A stretch of 64,000 nucleotides of DNA from contig NZ_JACHWR010000005.1 in the NCBI RefSeq assembly GCF_014191495.1, forward strand, positions 124,001-188,000, in the 5' to 3' direction. The notes beneath the pieces were generated by a model. It saw nothing but the letters and a program-made list of their open reading frames with translations. It was not told the origin of the DNA and made no database searches. This DNA is from Nocardioides soli. Lineage in GTDB: Bacteria > Actinomycetota > Actinomycetes > Propionibacteriales > Nocardioidaceae. The translations under genes were made by a program, and so were the position numbers. Each line of letters starts with the position of its first letter. The first letter of the stretch is position 1. This document shows, one piece after another, positions 34,756-42,047 of the stretch.

Positions 34756-35556
34756 TCACGTAGTGGGCAGGGTGGGAGTGACGGTAGTCGTCACCGGTGT
34801 CGTGGGCGGAGTCGGTGTGGTCGGCGTGGGGGTGGGCGTGCCCGTGCCGCCGCCGGTCGGCAGGGACACCTTGGTGGTCCAGCTGGTCTTGGCCTTGGCC
34901 GAGTCGAGCAGCTTGGCCACGAGTGCCGAGCTCATCTCGTAGCTCTCGGCCACCTTCTCGCCGTCCTCCCACTTCCAGTGGACGCCGTTGCCCGGCTTGG
35001 GCTTGCCGTCCTTGTCCATGTGGGCATGGATGACGATCTCCGGGATCCCGTCGATCTCCTGGCTCACCGAGAACTCGTCGACGTGACCCTTGTCGAAGGA
35101 GCTCTTGTAGGTGTCGCGGACGACCCCCGCCTTGAGGGTGGAGAAGGTCGCGAAGATGTAGTCGGCCCACGCCCCGGCGATCTGCTTGCGGAAGGGGACG
35201 CCGGACTGGTTGTGGTCGAACGACTTCAGCTTGGCCCGGGCCTCGGCGAGCGTGTACGTCGTGCCGGACTGGGGCTTCTGCTCGTCGGCGAGCTCCTGCG
35301 GCGTCTTCTTCTTGACCTTGGTCTTGGTCTTGTCGCGCCGGATGATGCCGCCGACGCCGGGCGTCACTGCGCGCCGCAGTCGCCCGAGAGGGTGCTCGGC
35401 GTGCTCGGGCACACCGGCGGGCGCGTCGTGGCTGCGGCGTACGGCGAGGGGCACCGGGCTCGCCGGAGTCGACCTCGCGCTCGTGGCGGACCGCTCGTCA
35501 GCGGCGGGCCTGCCCGCGCGATCGTGCGTCGTGGACGGCACCTGGTGCTGGGTCAT
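34756..35556 (-). CDS. hypothetical protein with Pro-Thr tail
   Basis: The 266-residue protein starts at the ATG at 35556 with GGAGGA upstream. There is no signal peptide or membrane helix. Residues 1-75 are polar and His/Ala-rich, about 75-90 are very basic (RRDKTKTKVKKK), 90-235 look like a folded domain (AWADYIFATFSTLKAGVVRD, IPEIVIHAHMDKDG, NGVHWKWEDGEK), and the tail is Pro-Thr repeats such as TPTPTPTTPTPPTTP. I do not recognise the domain. The open frame continues far upstream antisense to the P450 gene; that part is not used. It is followed by the YbjN gene. Confidence 0.65.
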   Translation of the reverse strand: MTQHQVPSTTHDRAGRPAADERSATSARSTPASPVPLAVRRSHDAPAGVPEHAEHPLGRLRRAVTPGVGGIIRRDKTKTKVKKKTPQELADEQKPQSGTTYTLAEARAKLKSFDHNQSGVPFRKQIAGAWADYIFATFSTLKAGVVRDTYKSSFDKGHVDEFSVSQEIDGIPEIVIHAHMDKDGKPKPGNGVHWKWEDGEKVAESYEMSSALVAKLLDSAKAKTSWTTKVSLPTGGGTGTPTPTPTTPTPPTTPVTTTVTPTLPTT

Positions 35557-35646
35557 GGGTCCTCCTCGAGATCGGCCCGCTCTCCCGCAGGCCAGCCTAG
35601 GGCGCCGCGGCGCCCGGGACCGGAGAATCCCGATTCCCGCTCTCCA

Positions 35647-35673
35647 CCCTTGTTGACGGATGTTCAACAAGGG
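35647..35673. promoter_or_regulatory. perfect dyad operator upstream of the P450 gene
   Basis: CCCTTGTTGA (35647-35656) and its exact complement (35664-35673) are separated by 7 bp, ending 15 bp before the P450 ATG. The pattern and position suit a TetR-family repressor. No regulator gene lies next to it. Confidence 0.55.
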
Positions 35674-35688
35674 GTCCACCATGAGGTG

Positions 35689-37086
35689 ATGGCCACCGTG
35701 CAGACGTCCGAGACCCGGGCCCTGACCGACGAGCGCTTCCGGAAGATGAGCCCCGGCAACCAGGACAAGCTGCCGCCCGTCGACCCCGCCGTGCTCCCGC
35801 CGGGCCCGCGCTGGCCGGTGCTGATCCAGACCGCCGGGCTGCTGCGCTTCCGGCACCGGTTCCACCCCTACCTGCGCCGCCGGTACGGCGACGTCTTCAC
35901 GGTCCGGCTCGCCCCCGGCGGTCGGCCGCTGGTGTTCTTCACCCGGCCCGAGCACGCGAAGGAGATCTTCGCCGGCGACCCGGAGATCTTCCACGCCGGC
36001 AAGGCCAACGGCATCCTCGGCCCGATCATGGGCGAGCACTCGCTGCTCCTCCAGGACGGCGCCGAGCACAAGCGCGCCCGCAAGCTGCTGATGCCGGCGT
36101 TCAACGGCCATGCCCTGCGGGACTACCAGTCGCTCGTCACCGAGGTCGCCCGGGCCGAGGTCGGCGGTTGGCGCAGCGGCGAGTCCTTCCGCTCGCTCGA
36201 CCGGATGAACGCGCTCACCCTCGAGGTGATCCTGCGCGTCGTCTTCGGGGTCACCGACGAGAGCCGGCTCGCGCAGCTGCGCCCGCGCGTCAACGCGACC
36301 GTCAACATCAGCCCGGCGATCCTGCTGGGGTGGGGCTACCCCCGGCTCCAGCGGTTCGGCCCGTGGAAGGCGACCGTCGACAACCAGCGCGAGCTCGACG
36401 GGCTGATGTACGCCGAGATCCGCGAGCGGCGCGCGGCGCCCGACCTGGCCGACCGCACCGACGTGCTCTCCAAGCTGATCCTCCAGGGTGAGAGCGGGGA
36501 CCAGCCCGGTGACCGCCTGAGCGACAGCGAGCTGCGCGACCAGCTCGTCACCCTGCTGCTCGCCGGTCACGAGACGACGGCGACGGCGCTGGCGTGGTCG
36601 CTGTACGAGGCCGGCCGCGACCCGGAGCTGCTGCGCCGCTGCCAGCGCGCCGCGACCGAGGGCGACGACGACTTCCTGGAGGCGGTGCTGAAGGAGTCGA
36701 TGCGCCTGCACCCGGTGATCCCGATGGTGGTGCGCACCCTGATGGCACCCGTCACGATCGCGGGCTGGGAACTGCCCCGCGGCGCCACCGTCGGGCCGTC
36801 GATCATCATCGCCCACCAGCGCGAGGACAACCACGACGACCCGTGGGAGTTCCGGCCCGAGCGGTTCCTCGGCCACAACCCGCCCACGAACACCTGGATC
36901 CCCTTCGGCGGCGGCGTACGCCGCTGCATCGGCGCCGGTTTCTCGCTGATGGAGGGGGTGGCCGTGCTGCGCGAGGTCTTCACGGCGTACGACGTGGAGA
37001 CGGTTCGCCGCGACCAGCCCAAGGTCCGCAACATCACCAGCGTCCCGCGGTACGGCGCGCAGATCCGGGTCACTGCGCGGAGGTGA
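35689..37086 (+). CDS. cytochrome P450
   Basis: The 465-residue heme monooxygenase has all hallmark motifs: I-helix LLAGHETTATALAW (threonine near 297), K-helix ESMRLHP, the FRPERFLG meander region, and the heme loop FGGGVRRCIGAGF with Cys413 as iron ligand. It has no N-terminal membrane anchor, so is soluble and needs separate ferredoxin and reductase partners, none of which are adjacent. The ATG has GAGGTG directly upstream. Its last 17 bp overlap the end of the convergent DUF2652 gene. The class is like actinobacterial CYPs acting on fatty acids, terpenes or steroids; the substrate is unknown. Confidence 0.93.
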   Translation: MATVQTSETRALTDERFRKMSPGNQDKLPPVDPAVLPPGPRWPVLIQTAGLLRFRHRFHPYLRRRYGDVFTVRLAPGGRPLVFFTRPEHAKEIFAGDPEIFHAGKANGILGPIMGEHSLLLQDGAEHKRARKLLMPAFNGHALRDYQSLVTEVARAEVGGWRSGESFRSLDRMNALTLEVILRVVFGVTDESRLAQLRPRVNATVNISPAILLGWGYPRLQRFGPWKATVDNQRELDGLMYAEIRERRAAPDLADRTDVLSKLILQGESGDQPGDRLSDSELRDQLVTLLLAGHETTATALAWSLYEAGRDPELLRRCQRAATEGDDDFLEAVLKESMRLHPVIPMVVRTLMAPVTIAGWELPRGATVGPSIIIAHQREDNHDDPWEFRPERFLGHNPPTNTWIPFGGGVRRCIGAGFSLMEGVAVLREVFTAYDVETVRRDQPKVRNITSVPRYGAQIRVTARR

Positions 37087-37804
37087 CCCGACGGCGCCGT
37101 AGCCCGAGCAGGTACGGCATGCCGGAGCCGGCCACGGTCAGGGTCCTGCCGAGCCGCGCGAGCAGGGACGGGTCCGCGACCTGCTCGGTCACCGGACCGG
37201 CCAGGTCGGCCATGTCCACGGCGTACGCGCGGGTCGGCCCGATGCCCTCCAGGTCGTCGAGGACCTCGCGTTCGGGCACGGAGGACGCCTCGTCCTGAAG
37301 CCCGTGGAGGTCCTCGGACAGCAGGACGTACTCGGGAATGTCCACCCGGTTCTTGAGCATGCGGTGCACGAGGATGACGTCGATCCCGACGAGCTTGCGC
37401 CGCTGCCTGATCGTCTGCGTGGCCACCTCGCCGATGTGCGCGGTGAACTTCAGCCTCAACCGGTCGACCTCGGTGCACCCCTGGCAGGGGCACAGGTTCC
37501 GGGCGACGTACCGGCGCTCGAGGTGGAAGGCGCGGTGCATCGCCGTGGCGACCTCGAAGGTCGTGGCGACCGCGGCGGCGGGGGCCAACGTGTCGGCCGG
37601 GAGGGCCAGGAAGGCGGCGTCGCCCTCGACCTCGATCAGGTCGAACCCGGGCGCGGCGTCGATCACCCGCTCCAGCAGCCTCGACGTGTTGACCTCGGCG
37701 TGCGCCAGGCTCATCCGGTGGGTCCGCATGTAGTCGGTGTAGCCGCCGATGTCGGCGATGAGGAGCAGCGATCTCTGCGTCGCCGACTCGTGGGACCTAG
37801 TCAT
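37070..37804 (-). CDS. DUF2652 protein (class III nucleotidyl cyclase fold)
   Basis: This 244-residue protein has the class III cyclase-like layout. LLLIADIGGYTDYM places Asp18 as the first metal ligand and EVEGDAAFLA places Asp62 as the second; FTAHIGEV near 121 and the ILVHRMLKN helix near 144 occupy positions of the catalytic strand and transition-state residues, though the usual Asn is not obvious. A Cys cluster CPCQGC sits near 104-109. The start overlaps the stop of the MFS-cNMP gene by 8 bp. It could make or sense the nucleotide bound by that protein; whether it is catalytically active is open. Confidence 0.8.
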   Translation of the reverse strand: MTRSHESATQRSLLLIADIGGYTDYMRTHRMSLAHAEVNTSRLLERVIDAAPGFDLIEVEGDAAFLALPADTLAPAAAVATTFEVATAMHRAFHLERRYVARNLCPCQGCTEVDRLRLKFTAHIGEVATQTIRQRRKLVGIDVILVHRMLKNRVDIPEYVLLSEDLHGLQDEASSVPEREVLDDLEGIGPTRAYAVDMADLAGPVTEQVADPSLLARLGRTLTVAGSGMPYLLGLRRRRVTSAQ

Positions 37805-39524
37805 GCGTGCCTCCTGAGGGTGGGGCGGTCGGTGGCTCCCCGACGCCGCTGCGGGGAGTGAACCGGTCGAGCATCGAGTCGACCGTCGTCCTCGCGTCGG
37901 TGGCGCTGGGCGGGAAGCCCTGCACGGCGGCGAGGAAGTGCTCGGCGCGCAGGGCCTGGAGTCGGAGTGCGCGGGTGGCCCGGACGGCCGCCGTCCGGGC
38001 GGTCCGCCGTAGCAGCGCGATCTCCCCGAACCCCTCTCCTGGCCCCAGCGCCGTGATCACGCTGCCGTCGCCGACCACCTCGGCCGCGCCCGACTCGATG
38101 ACGAAGTAGTGGTCGCCGACATCGCCCTGGTCGAAGACCGTGGCGCCGGCGGGCACCTCGAGCGGCTCCAGGCCGCGCGCGAGCTGCTCGATGGCGGGCA
38201 GGGGGAGGGCGCCCAGCATCGGCACGCGTTGCAGCATCGCGATCTCGCGGTCGCGCACGCGGATGGACCGGTCCATCCGCCGCAGTCGGGGCCAGGCCAG
38301 CGCGGCGCACACGGGACACAGCGCCCCGACGAGCGCCAGCGTCGGCCGTACGCCGACCCGGTCGACGGCCAGCGACGTCACGATCGCGCCGACACCCATC
38401 GACACCGCGACCAGGCTCTCCAGGACTCCGAAGACCCGGGCGAGGACCTCGTCGGGGGCGATCCGGCCCAGGAGGGTGAAGCCGCCGAGGTCGATCAGGG
38501 CGTTGCCGACCCCGACGCAGGCGAGCAGGCCCAGCGCCGCCGCCTGCCGGGGGACGAGGCCGATCAGGACGACCGGCGTGCCCCACAGGGCGACCCCGAC
38601 GGCGAACCAGCCCCCGAGGCTCCGGGTGTCGACGAGGAGCGACGCGGCCAGCGAGCCGAGCACGGCACCCGCTCCGATCGCGGCGGTGAGCAGGCCGACG
38701 CCGGTCTCCCCGGTGTCGAGGAGGTCGATGGCGACCACGACGGTGAGCACCGTCAGCGCGCCGCGGGTCAGGGTCTGCGCCACGGCGAGGGCCATGATCA
38801 GCGCGAGGTCGCCGTTGCGGCGGACGGCCCGGATCCCCGTCGCGGCGGAGCGCAGCAGGCCGTCGTCCTGCGGGGCGGCGGTGCGTGGGGGTGCGTCGTA
38901 CCGCAGCCCCAGCAGCAGGAGGGCCGCCCACAGCGACGCGGCCGAGGCCACCGCGAACACCGCGGTCACGCCCGCGAGCTCGAGCAGCAGCGCCGCCAGC
39001 AGCGGTCCCGCCAGGGTGGCCGTGGAGTCGAGCAGCCCGCGCACGACGTTGGCGCTGGCGAGCTCGTAGCCCGAACGGCACAGCGACGGGAGCAGCGCCG
39101 AGTGCGCGGGTCGGTAGAGCGTCGCGGCCATCGTGGACAGCACCGCCAGCAGGTAGACGACGTACGTCGGGCCGGAGAGTCCGACGACGAGCGCGGCGGC
39201 GGCCGTGGCGACACCGCGCAGGGTGGACACCACGATCAGCAGCCGCTCCCGGCGTCCGCGGTCCGCCAGCGGCGAGAGCAGGGGTGCCACGAACGCGGCC
39301 GGCGCCATGCGGAGGAGCCCGACCAGTCCGACGGCGGTCGCGCCCGCGTCGCGGTAGGCGACGATCCCGAGCCCGACGGTGAACGCCCACTCCGCCGTCC
39401 AGGCGCCGAGGAAGCTGAGCTGTGCCCGGCGGAGGTCGGGGTTGCGCGCGTTGCTGGCGATCGCGGCCGCGGCCCGGCTCAGCCTGCCGCGGGGCCGGGG
39501 CTCCCGTGGCCGCACGTCAGCCAA
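37797..39524 (-). CDS. MFS protein fused to a cyclic-nucleotide-binding domain
   Basis: This is a 575-residue fusion. Residues about 30-420 form a 12-helix MFS-3-type domain (GLVGLLRMAPAAFVAPLLSP, ADRGRRERLLIVV). After a linker (RRMDRSIRVRDREIAMLQRV) residues about 440-545 form a cAMP-receptor-type domain, with VFDQGDVGDHYFVIESGAAE and the phosphate-binding cassette FGEIALLRRTARTAAVRAT. The cassette keeps the Gly-Glu and Arg needed for a cyclic nucleotide. A Pro-rich tail follows. It is cotranscribed with, and overlaps, the cyclase-fold gene, so transport may be gated by a nucleotide signal. Confidence 0.88.
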   Translation of the reverse strand: MADVRPREPRPRGRLSRAAAAIASNARNPDLRRAQLSFLGAWTAEWAFTVGLGIVAYRDAGATAVGLVGLLRMAPAAFVAPLLSPLADRGRRERLLIVVSTLRGVATAAAALVVGLSGPTYVVYLLAVLSTMAATLYRPAHSALLPSLCRSGYELASANVVRGLLDSTATLAGPLLAALLLELAGVTAVFAVASAASLWAALLLLGLRYDAPPRTAAPQDDGLLRSAATGIRAVRRNGDLALIMALAVAQTLTRGALTVLTVVVAIDLLDTGETGVGLLTAAIGAGAVLGSLAASLLVDTRSLGGWFAVGVALWGTPVVLIGLVPRQAAALGLLACVGVGNALIDLGGFTLLGRIAPDEVLARVFGVLESLVAVSMGVGAIVTSLAVDRVGVRPTLALVGALCPVCAALAWPRLRRMDRSIRVRDREIAMLQRVPMLGALPLPAIEQLARGLEPLEVPAGATVFDQGDVGDHYFVIESGAAEVVGDGSVITALGPGEGFGEIALLRRTARTAAVRATRALRLQALRAEHFLAAVQGFPPSATDARTTVDSMLDRFTPRSGVGEPPTAPPSGGTHD

Positions 39525-39668
39525 CGCTCGCGCGCTCTCGTGCTCGAGCGCGCCGCAGCCGGCTCCACGCGGGGACCGGCCGCTGCGGCACGCTCATACT
39601 CGGCAATGGTGGAACGGCCGCCGTCGCGGAGGATCACCACAATTGGCGGTTCTCGGCGGACCGAACCC

Positions 39669-39956
39669 TCAGGCCGTCGCGAACGTCAGGCAGTCGGCCG
39701 GGTCGTCACCGGCCCCGATGTTGACGCTCGCGGCCCGGCACTCGAGCTTGTCGTTGTGGATGCAGTCGCTGCGGTGGCAGGCGCCGACCTGGCCGTGCGC
39801 GGCGACGCCCGCGTCGTGGGCGCCGTTGGAGACGAACGTCCCGCAGCTGGTGCCGTCGGTGACGGTGATGGCCCCGGCGTGACAGTCGTGGTCGTGGTTG
39901 TACGAGCAGCCGTCGACGCTGCACATGCTGATGATCGGGAGCTGCATGGTGGTCAT
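39669..39956 (-). CDS. small Cys-rich protein with two DUF1540 domains
   Basis: The 95-residue protein has two copies of the DUF1540 pattern: CSVDGCSYNHDHDCHAGAI and ACHRSDCIHNDKLECRAASV, each closed by a further Cys (SCGTF, DCLTF). Four conserved Cys per domain suggest a metal site. The function of the family is unknown; in spore-formers DUF1540 proteins are common. The ATG at 39956 has GGAGGA upstream. It is a single gene; the 143 bp between it and the MFS-cNMP gene contain nothing recognisable. Confidence 0.85.
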   Translation of the reverse strand: MTTMQLPIISMCSVDGCSYNHDHDCHAGAITVTDGTSCGTFVSNGAHDAGVAAHGQVGACHRSDCIHNDKLECRAASVNIGAGDDPADCLTFATA

Positions 39957-40032
39957 GGCGATCCTCCGAGACGGTCCGATCGCACCACCGTGGACCCGAC
40001 CCGCGGACCGTGTCCAGCCAAGTGAGCCTTAC

Positions 40033-40752
40033 CTACCCTGCGGCCAGCCAGTCGCCCCAGCTCCCGCCGCGCAGCAGGGCCCCCGGACCGGGCAGCATTG
40101 CGCCGCCGGCGAGGCTGGCGGGTGCCGGGCTCGGCTCCACCCGTACGTCGGCGCCGGTCCGTGCGACGAGCCGGCGCGCCTGGTCGACGAGGCTCTCGAC
40201 CTGCGGGCCGGCGAGGTCGACATCGCCCTCGACCGCGCCCGTGGCGAGGTCGAGCAGCAGCCGCGCCACCTCGGGGGTCGCGACCGGCTGCGTGGGCACG
40301 TCGATGATGTGCGCGACACCGTCCTGGGTGCTCCACTCCAGCATCTGGCCGGCGAAGTCGAAGAACTGGGTCGCCCGCAGCACGACGACACCCGGCGCGG
40401 CCTCGCGGTAGGCCGCCTCCTGGGCGAGCTTCGCGACGTAGTAGTCGTAGTCGGGCGCTCGGTCGACCCCGACGATCGAGAGGACGACGCTGCGGCGTAC
40501 GCCAGCAGCGGTCGCCGCCGCGCCCACGTTGCGGGCGACCGCGGGGAAGAACGAGCCCGCCTGCTCGACCGGACAGGCGGTCACGTCGACGACGGCCTCG
40601 ACCCCGGAGAGCGCGGCCTCCAGGCCGGCGGGGGCGAGCAGGTCGAAGCCGGTCCCTCGGGACAGCTCGACGACGTCGTGTCCCTCCCGGCGGGCGAGCG
40701 CGGTGAGCTGCGAGCCGATCCGGCCGGTGGCTCCGGCGACGGCGATCCTCAT
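40033..40752 (-). CDS. NmrA-like NAD(P)-binding protein
   Basis: The 239-residue atypical short-chain dehydrogenase starts with MRIAVAGATGRIGSQLTALA, a GxxGxxG dinucleotide-binding motif. It has VVDVTACPVEQ, SIVGVD and a YDYYVAKLAQE segment (Tyr-x-x-x-Lys), so some oxidoreductase capacity is possible. It is divergent from an Rrf2-family regulator across about 100 bp with two dyads. This arrangement matches RsrR of Streptomyces and YwnA/YwnB of Bacillus, where the Rrf2 protein controls its NmrA-like neighbour in redox stress. The substrate is not known. Confidence 0.88.
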   Translation of the reverse strand: MRIAVAGATGRIGSQLTALARREGHDVVELSRGTGFDLLAPAGLEAALSGVEAVVDVTACPVEQAGSFFPAVARNVGAAATAAGVRRSVVLSIVGVDRAPDYDYYVAKLAQEAAYREAAPGVVVLRATQFFDFAGQMLEWSTQDGVAHIIDVPTQPVATPEVARLLLDLATGAVEGDVDLAGPQVESLVDQARRLVARTGADVRVEPSPAPASLAGGAMLPGPGALLRGGSWGDWLAAG

Positions 40753-40772
40753 GGTGGGCTCCTTTTGGCATC

Positions 40773-40828
40773 TAACGCGGATATGACATATCCGTGATTA
40801 GATCACTAACGCGGACAGTTGTCATCCG
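40773..40828. promoter_or_regulatory. two CTAACGCGGA dyads between NmrA-like and Rrf2 genes
   Basis: The first dyad is CGGATAT-GAC-ATATCCG (40778-40794) and the second, weaker, is at 40812-40828 (CGGACAG ... TCATCCG). Both are preceded by CTAACG, with a 34-bp period. They are likely Rrf2 operators controlling both genes. Confidence 0.65.
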
Positions 40829-40852
40829 TGAATTTGTCCTACGATGGGCGCC

Positions 40853-41329
40853 ATGAAGATGTCCGGTGGGGTCGAGTGGGCGATCCACTGCTGCGTGCTG
40901 CTCAGTCAGGCCGACGGTCCGGTGCCCGCGCCGCGACTCGCGGAGTTCCACGGCATCTCGCGCACCTACCTCGCCAAGCACCTCCAGCACCTCTCCCGCG
41001 ACGGCCTGGTGAGCTCGACCGAGGGGCGGGTCGGCGGCTACGTCCTGACCCGCCCGGCCGAGCAGATCACCGTGCTCGACGTGGTGCTGGCGATCGAGGG
41101 ACGTGAGCCGGCCTTCCGGTGCACCGAGATCCGGCAGAACGGACCGCTCCCGGCCTCGCCCGCCGCCTGCAAGCGGGCCTGCGGCGTCGCGCGGGCGATG
41201 CACGCGGCCGAGCAGGCCTGGCGCGAGTCGCTGAGGGGCGTCACGATCGCCGACCTGGCCGCCGGCGTCCTCGTGGACGCCGGCCCCGACACGTTCGTGC
41301 GGCTGCGGGAGTGGCTGAGCGCGTCGTGA
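40853..41329 (+). CDS. Rrf2-family transcriptional regulator
   Basis: The 158-residue protein has the Rrf2 winged helix: MSGGVEWAIHCCVLL, then PRLAEFHGISRTYLAKHLQHL and the wing GLVSSTEGRVGGYVLTRP. Cys residues in FRCTE, AACKRACG near 94-120 are the expected place for an iron-sulfur cluster in IscR, NsrR or RsrR-type members, so redox or NO sensing is plausible. An ATG three codons upstream (40844) is an alternative start. It is divergent from the NmrA-like gene and should autoregulate through the dyads between them. Confidence 0.9.
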   Translation: MKMSGGVEWAIHCCVLLSQADGPVPAPRLAEFHGISRTYLAKHLQHLSRDGLVSSTEGRVGGYVLTRPAEQITVLDVVLAIEGREPAFRCTEIRQNGPLPASPAACKRACGVARAMHAAEQAWRESLRGVTIADLAAGVLVDAGPDTFVRLREWLSAS

Positions 41330-41344
41330 CGCACCCTCGCTGGG

Positions 41345-41509
41345 CTAGATGAGTAATTCCAAGGGATCGTGCAAGCGAGCGGCGCTCAGCGCCGCGCTGG
41401 CCAGGCGCCGGCGCGACGACAGACTGGATGTCTCTCGAGCGCTGGCAACGCAGCCAGCGTGGATGCTGAGCGTCGCGTAGCGTGCGAGACCTTGGAATTA
41501 GTCATCTAG
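41345..41509. repeat. 165-bp element with 20-bp terminal inverted repeats
   Basis: CTAGATGAGTAATTCCAAGG (41345-41364) and its complement with one mismatch (41490-41509) bound the element. Inside are further inverted arms (GCGCTCAGC with GCTGAGCGT, CGCTGGC with GCCAGCG), so the whole is a long imperfect palindrome. It lies between convergent genes and supplies the stop codon of the DUF1772 gene. It has no coding capacity; it resembles a miniature inverted-repeat element, or a large terminator-like structure. Confidence 0.7.
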
Positions 41510-41961
41510 GCGCGCAGTGCCGCCCAGGCGAGGCAGGCCAGCGACGTGGTCGAGGTGACGGCGCGCGCGGCGTTCCACCGCACCCATGCGGTCTCGAAGT
41601 CGGTGCGCGAGCCACCTGCCGCCAGGGTGTCGTTCAGCGGGACGTTGCCGACCGCCGTGATCGCGACGGTGCCGAGCGCGAGCACGAGGCCGGCGACCGC
41701 CCAGCCCCGGGCGCCGGGCGGGCCGACCGCGACCGCCGCGGCCGCGAGCGCGGGTGCACCGAGGAAGGTGGCCAGGAAGACGGGGTTCACGATCGCGACG
41801 TTGATGTGGTTCATCGACGACACGAACGTGTGGTCGTCGACCCGCGCGAGTCCGGGCATCACCCCGCTCGCCCAGGTGTAGTAGGTGCCCGCCTGCAGCC
41901 CGGTGGCGAGCGTCGCGGCGAGCAGGATCGGGTTGCGGAGCTGGTCCAGGAGATCGGTCAT
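41506..41961 (-). CDS. DUF1772 (anthrone oxygenase-like) membrane protein
   Basis: From the ATG at 41961 the protein has 151 residues and four hydrophobic segments. The family pattern is clear: LLAATLATGLQAGTYYTWAS, VMPGLARVDDHTFVSSMNHI, IVNPVFLATFLGAP and GNVPLND. Longer starts at 41997 or 42018 are possible, but the family has no such extension. Some DUF1772 proteins act in aromatic polyketide oxidation; most are uncharacterised. It is divergent from an AraC-type regulator, a frequent pairing, and is probably its target. Confidence 0.85.
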   Translation of the reverse strand: MTDLLDQLRNPILLAATLATGLQAGTYYTWASGVMPGLARVDDHTFVSSMNHINVAIVNPVFLATFLGAPALAAAAVAVGPPGARGWAVAGLVLALGTVAITAVGNVPLNDTLAAGGSRTDFETAWVRWNAARAVTSTTSLACLAWAALRA

Positions 41962-42047
41962 GACGTCAGCCAACCGCCGCCGGCCGAGACGATCCATCGT
42001 CGTACGGCACTCTTCCATACGCGAGCGTCCAGACCTACGCTCGGACC

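Noticed and set aside
34756..36876. 706-residue open frame on the minus strand
   Set aside because: Its first 440 residues are antisense to the P450 gene. Only the part from the ATG at 35556 has a ribosome site and a protein-like sequence.
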